DNA of 64,000 bases. Source: JAMXLO01 sp963818775. Its GTDB lineage: Bacteria; Pseudomonadota; Alphaproteobacteria; Acetobacterales; Acetobacteraceae. Location: NCBI GenBank assembly GCA_963818775.1, contig CAWFUF010000011.1:1054001-1118000 (forward strand). The letters are read 5' to 3'. Positions 46,765-61,114 of the stretch are shown in pieces. Under the pieces are notes generated by a model, which ran no database searches, was not told the origin of the DNA, and worked only from the letters and a program-made list of their open reading frames with translations. The position numbers and the translations under genes are program-made. Positions within the stretch are counted from its first letter, which is position 1; every line of letters begins with the position of its first letter.

Positions 46765-47058
46765 TTATTGCGTCGTCGTGTGGCTTGTCGCCGACGAATT
46801 TCTTCCGGCTGCATAGCCTTGATTGTATGAGGCCTGCTCGTTCTTCTTCACCGAGTCAAAGATCAGACCTCCCGCCAAGCCTGCTGCCGCGCCGGCCACT
46901 GCGCCGAGAGCGGCATTGCCGCCAATTGCACCCAGCACCGCGCCGCCGGCGGCGCCGATACCCGTTCCGGTCACTGCGCGTTGCTGCGTGTCGGTAAGAC
47001 CCGAACAGCCCGCCAGAGCCAGGCAGCCAACCAGCAGCATGACAATTTTCGATTTCAT
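46765..47058 (-). CDS. Glycine-zipper lipoprotein
   Basis: A 97-residue exported lipoprotein. The signal ends in the lipobox LALAGC (Cys18). The body is a glycine zipper (GTGIGAAGGAVLGAIGGN, then AALGAVAGAAAGLAGGLIFD), typical of YMGG/Gly-zipper outer-membrane proteins such as SlyB-like and OmpA-associated small lipoproteins. It ends in a Ser/Thr-rich tail. It is presumed anchored in the outer membrane; the role is unknown, perhaps envelope stability. Confidence 0.88.
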   Translation of the reverse strand: MKSKIVMLLVGCLALAGCSGLTDTQQRAVTGTGIGAAGGAVLGAIGGNAALGAVAGAAAGLAGGLIFDSVKKNEQASYNQGYAAGRNSSATSHTTTQ

Positions 47059-47077
47059 GTGTTCTGCTCCTCCGCGA

Positions 47078-47476
47078 TCACTTGGCGCGCTTGCACGGGA
47101 ACTTGCTGACGAGATAACCGGTCAGTCCGTCGGCGGGGGCCTGCGACAGGACATTCGGGGTCGCCTTCGCCCATTGCACGAATTCGGCGATTGCCTGGTT
47201 GCGGGTAGTGGTTTGCGTATCAGGTACGCAGAACAGCTTGCCCGTGCGTTGGGCAGCGCTTTCCTCTGTCAGCACCCGATAAACGCCGAGGGTGAAGCCA
47301 TGACAGAAATTCAGCGCCGCAGTGCCCATCGGATCCGACGGCGCAGTTGAACAGAGCTCGACGAGATCGCCCGTCGTGTGCAGTTGGAACGTATCCTCGG
47401 TGACGGCGGCGTTGCCGGTGGCAGGTAACATAGCCGCGCACAAGGCAGGTCCAGCCAGCCAATGCCTCCACAGCAT
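47078..47476 (-). CDS. Rap1a/Tai family immunity-like exported protein
   Basis: A 132-residue protein with a signal peptide (WLAGPALCAAMLPATGNAA). The mature part has the cysteine pattern of the Rap1a/Tai family: LCS, NFCHGFTLG, LFCVP and FPC, and a helix WAKATPNVLSQ. Rap1a proteins neutralise type VI secretion amidase effectors, but many family members in alphaproteobacteria stand alone with no effector. None is seen here. It lies 19 bases upstream of the lipoprotein gene on the same strand, so they may be co-transcribed. Confidence 0.8.
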   Translation of the reverse strand: MLWRHWLAGPALCAAMLPATGNAAVTEDTFQLHTTGDLVELCSTAPSDPMGTAALNFCHGFTLGVYRVLTEESAAQRTGKLFCVPDTQTTTRNQAIAEFVQWAKATPNVLSQAPADGLTGYLVSKFPCKRAK

Positions 47477-48503
47477 GCTCGATTCTCCTTCACTGGAAAC
47501 GACGCGTCTTGTAGCCCGACTTCAGACACCAAGGTAAGCCTGGAGGGCTCACTCAATACGTTTCGATGAAGAACTGATAAATGCAAAGGGCGAGATCTCT
47601 GTCGATTCTGATGCGATGAGGTGCTCGACTATGCACGCAAACTTGGGAACGTTCCTGCCGCCCGATGCCGTGAGTTATGACGATGCGTCGAACAATCGCG
47701 CGCTGATTTCGGGACAGAGAGCTAATCATGGAGCCTTGTTCGGCCCGGTCAGCGGCTAAGCGCGATGCCCGGAAGGTGACAGAGGACCGGCTGGAAGTTC
47801 CCACACTGGCCGGCCTGAGGGGGGCGCCTCGATCCGGACAACTACTGCTTCTTCGTTGCCTCGGAGTTCGGCCGGAACAACACCGTGATTCCGCTGCAAA
47901 TGGCTACGACCTGGCGCCGCTACTCGGCACGTCGGACTTCGAGATCAGGTCCGAGGTCGAATGCCAAGGCCACGGTGCATGACTATCCGGTGCGGCCCTG
48001 ACCATAAGACGCGTGCCCGGCGCCAACTGCGCCAACGCACATCGCGGCGACGATGTATTAGCGGGCTATTCACCCTACGGTGATGGCCAAATTTATTGTG
48101 GCCAAACCAATAAAGAAGTCATTGCGTGGGCAATGAACGCGCTGGAAGGCTCATACGGCGAAGCTCTGCGGATCCGCCGGTCCGGCACTGTCCGGACAGC
48201 GAGCAGTTCCCCGAGGAGCGGTCAACAGTTGGTGATCCTCGCGCGCCCCGCAGAACGTGGTTTGCAACTTTTCCAGCTCAGACGTGCTGTTGCCGGATTT
48301 TTTTTGCTCGGTAGCGGAAAATACCCCGGCGGCACGGCCGTTGAGACTGCCGGATGACCGGATCTGCTGAGCGGGAATTTGAATGGACCGGGCGCACTCA
48401 CGCAAAATACAAGGAACAAGGCGCAACGAGCCCGAAGCGGAATGAATATCCTTCGCGCTGCCAGGCGATCGTTGGCAAAGTGCCGGCCGGCCAGGAGTTA
48501 GTC
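47477..48503. other. Gene-poor kilobase upstream of the giant kinase
   Basis: Several short frames exist (for example 47728-47982 and 48013-48357) but none shows family sequence, consistent codon use or a convincing ribosome site. A stretch near 47825-47900 can be read as DPDNYCFFVASEFGRNN, vaguely like part of a DUF1501 or sulfatase-type protein, too short to call. An eight-T run lies at about 48299-48306. The leader of the large hybrid kinase is presumably in the last few hundred bases. Confidence 0.5.
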
Positions 48504-54827
<6,324 letters not shown>

Positions 54828-54831
54828 GGGC

Positions 54832-56523
54832 ATGACCATGAGTCCGGGGGACAAGGTCAACATCCTGCTGGTCGATGACCAGCCGGCGAAGCTGATGAGC
54901 TACGAAGTGGTGCTCTCCGAACTTGGAGAGAATCTCATCAAGGCGAATTCGGCCAACGAGGCATTGCAGCATCTGCTTCGGCATGAGGTCGCGGTCGTGC
55001 TGATCGATGTCGTCATGCCAGATCTCAATGGTTTCGAACTGGCGGCGATGATCCGCGAACATCCACGCTGCCGACGCACGGCCATCATCTTCGTCTCCGC
55101 CATCCAGATGAGCGAGCTTGACCTGCTTCGCGGCTATCAGGCAGGTGCTGTGGACTACGTGCCTGTCCCCGTAGTGCCGGAATTGCTGCGCGCCAAGGTG
55201 CGGGTGTTTGCGGACCTGTATCGCAAGACCCGCCAGCTTGAGCAGCTCAACAGCGAACTGGAACGCCGCGTCGAGGAGCGTACGACGGAACTGGCGCAGG
55301 CCAACGCAGAGCTTGAACAGCGCGTGGAGGAGCGCACGCGTGAACGCGAGGCAGCGCTGATGCAGGTGCAGGAGATGCAGAAGCTGGAGAGCATCGGCCA
55401 GCTCACCGGCGGTGTCGCGCACGACTTCAACAACCTGCTGATGGTGATCCTCGGCAATCTGCAGCTTCTGCGCAAACGCCTGCCAGACGATCCTCGCCTG
55501 GCGCGGCTGGTGGACGGTGCGATGCAGGGTGCCGATCGCGGTGCCACGTTGACCAAGCGCATGCTCGCCTTCGCGCGTCGTCAGGAGCTCCGACCGGAGA
55601 CGGTTGATGTACCTCGGCTGATCGATGGCATGGAGGAGATGCTGCGGCGAACGCTTGGCCCCGGCATTCAGATCATTACGACGTATCGTCCCGATCTGCC
55701 GCCGATCCGGGTCGATCCGAATCAGCTCGAACTCGCACTGCTGAACCTTGCGCTGAATGCGCGCGATGCGATGCCGTATGGTGGGCGCCTGGTCATTGGT
55801 GGAACCCGTATCACAAGCGAGATAGGCGTTCCGAAGGAGTTGGAAGCAGGAAGTTATGTATGCCTGACGGTGTCCGACTCCGGCGCAGGCATGGATCAGG
55901 CGACGTTGAAGCGGGCCACGGAACCTTTCTTCACCACCAAGGGAGCGGGCAAGGGCACCGGGCTCGGTTTGTCCATGGTGCATGGTGTCGCGGCACAATC
56001 GGGCGGCGCAATGCGTATCACCAGCCGGCCCGGCGATGGCACCACGGTTGAGCTGTGGCTGCCATTGTCCGAGACAGCCCTGGTGGCGAGTACAACGCAG
56101 GCGACGGCGTTGTACGGCAGTGCCGGCCGACCATGCCGCGTGATGGTGGTCGACGACGATCCGCTTGTCGTCGCGAGCACTGCGGCTATGCTGGAGGATA
56201 TCGGTCACACCGTCACCGAGGCGCTTTCAGGGGCGCGTGCTCTCGACATGCTGCGGCTTGGTACGAAGGTCGATGTGGTGGTGACTGACCACGCGATGCC
56301 AGGCATGACGGGTGCTGAACTCGCGCGGCAGATCAGACAGCGCTGGCCGGAGTTGCCGGTCATTCTGGCGACGGGCTACGCCGAACTGCCGAACGGCGAA
56401 GAACCAGGCCTGCCGCGTTTATCCAAGCCGTATCTGCAGGACGAACTGGCGGCACAGATCGGCAGGGTGATGAGCGCGGCGCCGACCAACGTGATCCCGC
56501 TGGACTCCGCCCGTCGCGCCTGA
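54832..56523 (+). CDS. Receiver-histidine kinase-receiver hybrid protein
   Basis: A 563-residue soluble hybrid. An N-terminal receiver (about 9-125) has LLVDDQPAK and phosphoacceptor Asp59 (VVLIDVVMPD), but the usual lysine position reads DYVPVPV, so that residue is replaced. A coiled coil (about 130-185, RRVEERTTELAQANAEL) leads to the kinase site GVAHDFNNLL with His197. The ATPase domain shows LALNARDAMP, DSGAGMD and GKGTGLGLSMVHG. A C-terminal receiver has Asp486 (VVVTDHAMPGM). It begins four bases after the giant kinase and is surely co-transcribed; phosphate may pass between the two proteins' receivers and histidines. Confidence 0.92.
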   Translation: MTMSPGDKVNILLVDDQPAKLMSYEVVLSELGENLIKANSANEALQHLLRHEVAVVLIDVVMPDLNGFELAAMIREHPRCRRTAIIFVSAIQMSELDLLRGYQAGAVDYVPVPVVPELLRAKVRVFADLYRKTRQLEQLNSELERRVEERTTELAQANAELEQRVEERTREREAALMQVQEMQKLESIGQLTGGVAHDFNNLLMVILGNLQLLRKRLPDDPRLARLVDGAMQGADRGATLTKRMLAFARRQELRPETVDVPRLIDGMEEMLRRTLGPGIQIITTYRPDLPPIRVDPNQLELALLNLALNARDAMPYGGRLVIGGTRITSEIGVPKELEAGSYVCLTVSDSGAGMDQATLKRATEPFFTTKGAGKGTGLGLSMVHGVAAQSGGAMRITSRPGDGTTVELWLPLSETALVASTTQATALYGSAGRPCRVMVVDDDPLVVASTAAMLEDIGHTVTEALSGARALDMLRLGTKVDVVVTDHAMPGMTGAELARQIRQRWPELPVILATGYAELPNGEEPGLPRLSKPYLQDELAAQIGRVMSAAPTNVIPLDSARRA

Positions 56524-56591
56524 AGATAGCCACCGCCACATCGAACACGGGCTAGCCAAGACGAGGCGCTTTGGTCAGACTGGCCCGTATA

Positions 56592-57467
56592 ATGGAAATG
56601 TCCTTCGATCTCCTTGGCAATGCCGTAGTGTCCGGTTTATTGCTCGGTGGCTTCTACGCCGCCGTCACGATTGGCGTGTCCATCTCCTTCGGCATGCTGG
56701 ACATCGTCAACATTGCCCACCCAGCCTTCATCATCCTGGGCTCATACATTGCCTATATCGGCAATACGACGTTTGGCATGGATCCCATCCTGGCGAGCGT
56801 GATCGCGCTGCCGGCATTCTATCTACTCGGTGCGGCAGTCTATCAGGTGTACTACGTTGCCTTCGAGCGGCGCGGCGAGGAGGCATTGCGCGGCCTCGCC
56901 TTCTTCTTCGGCCTTCTGTTCATCACCGAGGTCACGCTCGTGCTGGTGTTCGGAGTCGACTATCGCCTGGTCGAGGCACCCTATATCGGACCGAGCCTGC
57001 ATTTAGGCGTCATCGATCTGCCGCTGCGGCTGCTTGTGCCCTGTCTAGTCGGGTTGGTGATGGTCGGCGGGCTGCAACTGTTCATGTCAAGCACCTTCCT
57101 GGGTCGCGCGATTCTCGCTGTGGCACAGGACCAGTTGGCGCTCCGGCTCATGGCGGCCAACCCCATACGCATAAAGCGCATTGCATTCGGGCTGTCGATC
57201 GCCACCGCTTCGCTGGCTGGCGCGGTTCTGATCGTGATCCAACCTGTCGAGCCATCGATCGGCCGCGACTACATCGGCCGAGTGTTCGCGATCTGCGTGT
57301 TGGGCGGGATGGGCAGCTTCGCAGGGACTCTGGTCGCGGCGTTGGCCTTGGGCGTTGTCGAGAACCTGACATCGACTTTCTACGGCCCTTCCTGGGCACC
57401 GGCGGTAGCCTTCGGCTTTCTGCTGATCACGCTGGCGGTGCGACCCGCTGGTATCTTCGGGCGCTAG
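56592..57467 (+). CDS. livH: Branched-chain amino acid-type ABC permease LivH
   Basis: A 291-residue permease with about eight hydrophobic segments: GLLLGGFYAAVTIGVSISFG, MLDIVNIAHPAFIILGSYIAY and the coupling region LAVAQDQLALRLMAANPIRIKRIAFG. A C-terminal GGMGSFAGTLVAALALGVVE follows. ATG 56592 is the likely start; the frame extends to TTG 56571. It heads a livHMGF cluster with overlaps or gaps of a few bases. No periplasmic binding protein gene is included. The substrate may be branched-chain amino acids or, as in many alphaproteobacteria, an aromatic or other carboxylic acid. Confidence 0.9.
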   Translation: MEMSFDLLGNAVVSGLLLGGFYAAVTIGVSISFGMLDIVNIAHPAFIILGSYIAYIGNTTFGMDPILASVIALPAFYLLGAAVYQVYYVAFERRGEEALRGLAFFFGLLFITEVTLVLVFGVDYRLVEAPYIGPSLHLGVIDLPLRLLVPCLVGLVMVGGLQLFMSSTFLGRAILAVAQDQLALRLMAANPIRIKRIAFGLSIATASLAGAVLIVIQPVEPSIGRDYIGRVFAICVLGGMGSFAGTLVAALALGVVENLTSTFYGPSWAPAVAFGFLLITLAVRPAGIFGR

Positions 57468-57470
57468 CGT

Positions 57471-58421
57471 GTGAGTGGAGCCAGGTTTGTCGTCGTGCTG
57501 CTGATCGCTGCCGGGGTGGTGTTCGGCGCCGCCTGGCTGATCGGCAATGCCTACGTGTTTTTTGCTGGCTACGTCGTGCTGCAGTACATCGCGCTTGCAA
57601 CCGCGTGGAATATTCTGGGCGGCTACACGGGCTATGTGAACTTCGGCACAGCCGCATTCTTTGCGCTGGGCGCCTACACCACCGTGGTGCTGCACAAGCT
57701 GACCTCTTTGCCACTGCCAATCATGATGCCATTAGGCGGCATCGTCTCCGGCATCGTCGGACTTGGCACCGGCTACCTGACGCTGCGGCTCCGCGGCGCA
57801 TTCTTCTCGATCGCAACACTGGCGCTGGCAGTCGTGGCGCAAACGCTGATCACCAATTGGGATTTCGTCGGTGGTTCGCGGGGCGCCTATATCGTGCGCC
57901 CGCTGACCGTGCCGCTGCTGGGCATGGACTACATCCAGTATCTGTTTCTGGTGATGCTGGGGCTCGTGGTGATCGTGCTCGCAACCGCGCGCGCAATCGA
58001 ACGGTCGCGTCTCGGCTATGGGCTTGCGACGATCCGTGACGACGAAGTCGCGGCGGAGGCATCGGGTGTGCCGACGCTTCGATTGAAGCTGGTGGCGACG
58101 ACACTGTCCGGCGCATTCATGGGCATGGCCGGTGCACCATTGCCGTACTACGTGACATATCTCGACCCTGCGTCCGGCTTCAATTTGGCCTATGCCGTGA
58201 ACGGAGTCGCGATGCCTCTGGTTGGCGGCACTTCAAGCTGGCTAGGGCCGGTGATCGGCGCTGTTCTCCTGGGCACTCTGCAGCAGGTGGTGACAGTTAC
58301 CATATCGTCGGCGGTGAATTTATTGGTTGTCGGCCTGGTGCTGGTGGCATTTGTCATCGTGGCCCCGAACGGGATTTTAGGACTGCTGCGGTTGCGGGGC
58401 GGCAGGCACGGCCATGACTGA
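57471..58421 (+). CDS. livM: Branched-chain amino acid-type ABC permease LivM
   Basis: A 316-residue permease with the LivM core YVVLQYIALATAWNILGGYTG, YVNFGTAAFFALGAYTTVVL and the coupling loop ARAIERSRLGYGLATIRDDE (AAEASGVP follows). It starts at GTG 57471, three bases after livH, and overlaps livG by eight bases. It ends with the usual GLVLVAFVIVAPNGILGLL. Confidence 0.92.
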   Translation: MSGARFVVVLLIAAGVVFGAAWLIGNAYVFFAGYVVLQYIALATAWNILGGYTGYVNFGTAAFFALGAYTTVVLHKLTSLPLPIMMPLGGIVSGIVGLGTGYLTLRLRGAFFSIATLALAVVAQTLITNWDFVGGSRGAYIVRPLTVPLLGMDYIQYLFLVMLGLVVIVLATARAIERSRLGYGLATIRDDEVAAEASGVPTLRLKLVATTLSGAFMGMAGAPLPYYVTYLDPASGFNLAYAVNGVAMPLVGGTSSWLGPVIGAVLLGTLQQVVTVTISSAVNLLVVGLVLVAFVIVAPNGILGLLRLRGGRHGHD

Positions 58422-59154
58422 CGTTGCGCTGCTCGAAGTCACCAATCTCGGCAAGCGGTTCGGCGGCTTCATTGCATTGCAGGCGATCGAACTCACAGTC
58501 CGCGACGGCGAGCGCGTCGGTCTTATCGGTCCCAACGGCTCTGGCAAGAGCACATTGGTGAATTGCATGTGCGGCACGCTGCGCAACGAGACGGGCAGCG
58601 TGCGATTTGCCGGGCAGGTGCTCGACGGCCTGTCCGCGCATGAGCGCACGCGCCTGGGCCTAGCCCGCAGCTTCCAATTGCCGCGGCCGTTCAACACGCT
58701 GACGCTGGCCGAGAATCTGCGCATTCCGCTGCTCTATACGGTCAATGCCCGACCGGGAGCGGCGCTCTCCGCGCCCGAGATCGACGAACGCTGTACGGAA
58801 CTGCTGCACATGGTCGGCCTTGCCGACAAAGCCACGCGAATGCCGCGTGATCTCACGCAGATCGAAATGCGCAAGCTCGAACTGGCGCGCGCGATGGCCG
58901 CGTCACCGCGCCTGTTGATCGCGGATGAGGCGATGGCCGGCCTGTCACATAACGAGGTGGATGACATCCTCACGCTGCTGATACAACTGAATGAGCAAGG
59001 GGTCACGGTCATTCTGATCGAGCACATCATGCGCGCCGTGATGCACTTCTCGCAGCGCCTGGTCGTGCTGGTGGCGGGCCGCAAGATCGCCGATGGCGAT
59101 CCAGGCGACGTGGTACGCGATCCAGACGTGGTGCGGGCGTACCTTGGCGAGTAG
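58414..59154 (+). CDS. livG: Branched-chain amino acid-type ABC ATPase LivG
   Basis: A 246-residue ATPase: Walker A GPNGSGKST (about 42-50), Q-loop region SFQLPRPFNTLT, a degenerate signature stretch TQIEMRKLELARAMA, Walker B RLLIADEAMAGL and the switch His in LIEHIMRAV. The signature reads LTQIEMR rather than LSxGQ, a common LivG variant. It overlaps both neighbours, so translation is probably coupled. Confidence 0.92.
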   Translation: MTDVALLEVTNLGKRFGGFIALQAIELTVRDGERVGLIGPNGSGKSTLVNCMCGTLRNETGSVRFAGQVLDGLSAHERTRLGLARSFQLPRPFNTLTLAENLRIPLLYTVNARPGAALSAPEIDERCTELLHMVGLADKATRMPRDLTQIEMRKLELARAMAASPRLLIADEAMAGLSHNEVDDILTLLIQLNEQGVTVILIEHIMRAVMHFSQRLVVLVAGRKIADGDPGDVVRDPDVVRAYLGE

Positions 59155-59875
59155 CCTCGCCATCTCCGGGGTCGATGCTGGCTACGGCGCGGTGCGCGTG
59201 TTGCACGACGTATCGCTGACGGTCGCTGCCGGCGAGACGGTGGCGCTTCTGGGCACCAACGGCAACGGCAAGAGCACGCTGCTGAAATGCGTGATGGGCA
59301 TTGTGCGGCCGTCCGCCGGCAGCATTGTTGCCGATATCGACGGCACACGCCACGAGTTGATTGGCCATTCCACCGAGGCGATCGTCGAACTTGGCGTTGC
59401 GTTCGTTCCCGAGGGGCGCAGGCTATTTCCTCGACTATCCGTGAAGGAGAACCTGCTGCTTGGCGCGTTCCGACGCTCCGCGCGTGCCGCGATCGCACGC
59501 AATCTGGAGTTCTGCTTTGAAACCTTCCCGCGACTGCGTGAGCGCAGCCGGCAACTGGCGGGCAGCATGAGCGGCGGTGAGCAGCAGATGCTGGCACTCG
59601 CGCGTGCGCTCATGTCGGCGCCGCGGATTCTGCTGATCGACGAGCCATCGGTGGGGCTGGCTCCGTTGCTCGTCGCGCGCACGATCGACAAGATCAAGGA
59701 GCTGAAGGAAGGCTATCAGCTCACCGTGCTGATGGCAGAGCAGAACTTTACCCAGGCTATCCGGATCGCCGACCGGGGCTATGTGATCGTGCATGGCCGC
59801 ATCGAGTTTGCCGGAAATTCGGCAGCTGAATTGAACAACAACGAGCTGATCCGGCAGTTCTACCTAGGCGTCTGA
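59144..59875 (+). CDS. livF: Branched-chain amino acid-type ABC ATPase LivF
   Basis: A 243-residue ATPase with Walker A GTNGNGKST, the signature MSGGEQQM, Walker B ILLIDEPSVGLAP and C-terminal NFTQAIRIADRGYVIVHGR typical of LivF. I start at TTG 59144 (LASSLAISGVDAGYG), overlapping livG by 11 bases; an in-frame ATG at 59093 would overlap by 62 and give an unusual extension. It is the last gene of the transport cluster and converges on the histidine phosphatase gene, five bases away. Confidence 0.9.
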   Translation: MASSLAISGVDAGYGAVRVLHDVSLTVAAGETVALLGTNGNGKSTLLKCVMGIVRPSAGSIVADIDGTRHELIGHSTEAIVELGVAFVPEGRRLFPRLSVKENLLLGAFRRSARAAIARNLEFCFETFPRLRERSRQLAGSMSGGEQQMLALARALMSAPRILLIDEPSVGLAPLLVARTIDKIKELKEGYQLTVLMAEQNFTQAIRIADRGYVIVHGRIEFAGNSAAELNNNELIRQFYLGV

Positions 59876-59880
59876 CGGCA

Positions 59881-60462
59881 CTATACAACCGGCTTCAGCG
59901 TCCAACTGGTTGCGTTGGGGCCGGGTGGTTCGCAGAAGATCGGCACGGCGTTCTGCGTTCGCATGTTGGGCTCGATGCCCATCGCAGCGCGCAGTGAGCG
60001 GAACAGCGCGCCGTGCGCCACAACAAGCACCGCCGGCGGCTGTTCGATCGCGCGATTCGCCGCAGCGACTGCACGCCGCCGCAACGCCACGAACGTCTCT
60101 GCCCCTTCAGGCGTAAACGCCCCGCTTACCCAATCGGCGAACCAGCCGCTCATGCCCTGACCTTCCTGCACGCCGAAGGAAACTTCGCGCAGGTCAGGAT
60201 CCAGTGCGACCGGCAATCCCAACGCTTCGCCCGCGAACTCCGCGGTCACCCGTGCGCGTGAGAGCGGCGACGCAACTATCGTGGCGATGCCGCGGTTGCG
60301 CAGTTTTTCCGCCGCCGCGCGCGCCTGTGCCACACCGACCGCGTTCAATGGAATATCGACGTTGCCTTGCGAAATGCCCTGGGCGTTCCAGTCGGTCTCG
60401 CCATGCCGAAGGAACCAGAATGCAATCGGCGAAAGTGTGGCCTCCTGGAACGCCCCGTGCAC
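59881..60462 (-). CDS. Histidine phosphatase family protein
   Basis: A 193-residue phosphoglycerate-mutase-like protein with catalytic RHGETDWN near residue 19, SPLSRARVTAE, the Glu of DLREVSFG and the second histidine in VVAHGALFRSL. Single-domain members dephosphorylate sugar phosphates, nucleotides or cobalamin precursors (CobC); the substrate is unknown. It follows the glutathione S-transferase gene with one base between, so they form an operon. Confidence 0.9.
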   Translation of the reverse strand: MHGAFQEATLSPIAFWFLRHGETDWNAQGISQGNVDIPLNAVGVAQARAAAEKLRNRGIATIVASPLSRARVTAEFAGEALGLPVALDPDLREVSFGVQEGQGMSGWFADWVSGAFTPEGAETFVALRRRAVAAANRAIEQPPAVLVVAHGALFRSLRAAMGIEPNMRTQNAVPIFCEPPGPNATSWTLKPVV

Positions 60463-60463
60463 C

Positions 60464-61081
60464 TCAGTTCAGGCCTTCCTGCTGCATCACGCGCTGCACC
60501 GCCGGCCGCGCCAGCATCCGATTGAGATGCGCGTCGCAGTTCGCGGGCAACTTCATGTTCATGCGCTTGCCGCCCCAGAACTCGACATAGAACAGCGCCG
60601 AGTCAGCAATCGAGAATTGCCCAGCCACGTAATCCTTGCCCGCCAGCGCCTTGTCCAGCACAGCGAAGCCCTTCTCCACCATCTCCTTGCCGCGCTCCTT
60701 CACCTTGTCCTCGTCCGCCGGGTTCGGCGTGTAGCTGGACGCGCGGAACAGTCGCGAGAATCCCTGCATGTGGATCGTGGCAACCGCATAGTCCAACACC
60801 TCGATCGCGCGCGTCTGCGCCTCGACATCCTCCGGCAGCAGGTTCTTTCCCGGGTTGGTGCGAGCCAGCCAATAGGCGATCGCAGGATACTCGGTCAGCA
60901 CGGAACCATCGTCGCGCACCAGCGTCGGCACTTTCGACTTCGGATTGACCGAGGTGAAATCTGGCTTGAACTGCCCCCCTTCGCGCAGATTCACCAGTTG
61001 CGCCTCGTACGGCTTTCCGATTTCCTCCAGCAGCACATGGATACCGATGGAGCAGGCCCCTGGCGAGTACATCAGCTTCAT
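60464..61081 (-). CDS. Glutathione S-transferase
   Basis: A 205-residue GST resembling the bacterial beta class. N-terminal MKLMYSPGACSIGIHVLLEE contains the active-site Ser/Cys region (Cys10), the glutathione motif is SKVPTLVRDDGSVLTEYPAI, and the C-terminal helical domain has VAGQFSIADSALFYVEFWG. It would conjugate or reduce electrophiles, or serve in aromatic breakdown. The flavin monooxygenase gene is 33 bases upstream on the same strand. Confidence 0.92.
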   Translation of the reverse strand: MKLMYSPGACSIGIHVLLEEIGKPYEAQLVNLREGGQFKPDFTSVNPKSKVPTLVRDDGSVLTEYPAIAYWLARTNPGKNLLPEDVEAQTRAIEVLDYAVATIHMQGFSRLFRASSYTPNPADEDKVKERGKEMVEKGFAVLDKALAGKDYVAGQFSIADSALFYVEFWGGKRMNMKLPANCDAHLNRMLARPAVQRVMQQEGLN

Positions 61082-61114
61082 GACTTCTCTCCTCGTTTAG
61101 TGACGAACCTCGCG

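Noticed and set aside
47825..47900. Fragment of a DUF1501 or sulfatase-like protein
   Set aside because: A stretch reading DNYCFFVASEFGRNN is suggestive, but it is too short, has no continuation on either side and no start, so it is mentioned only in the intergenic entry.
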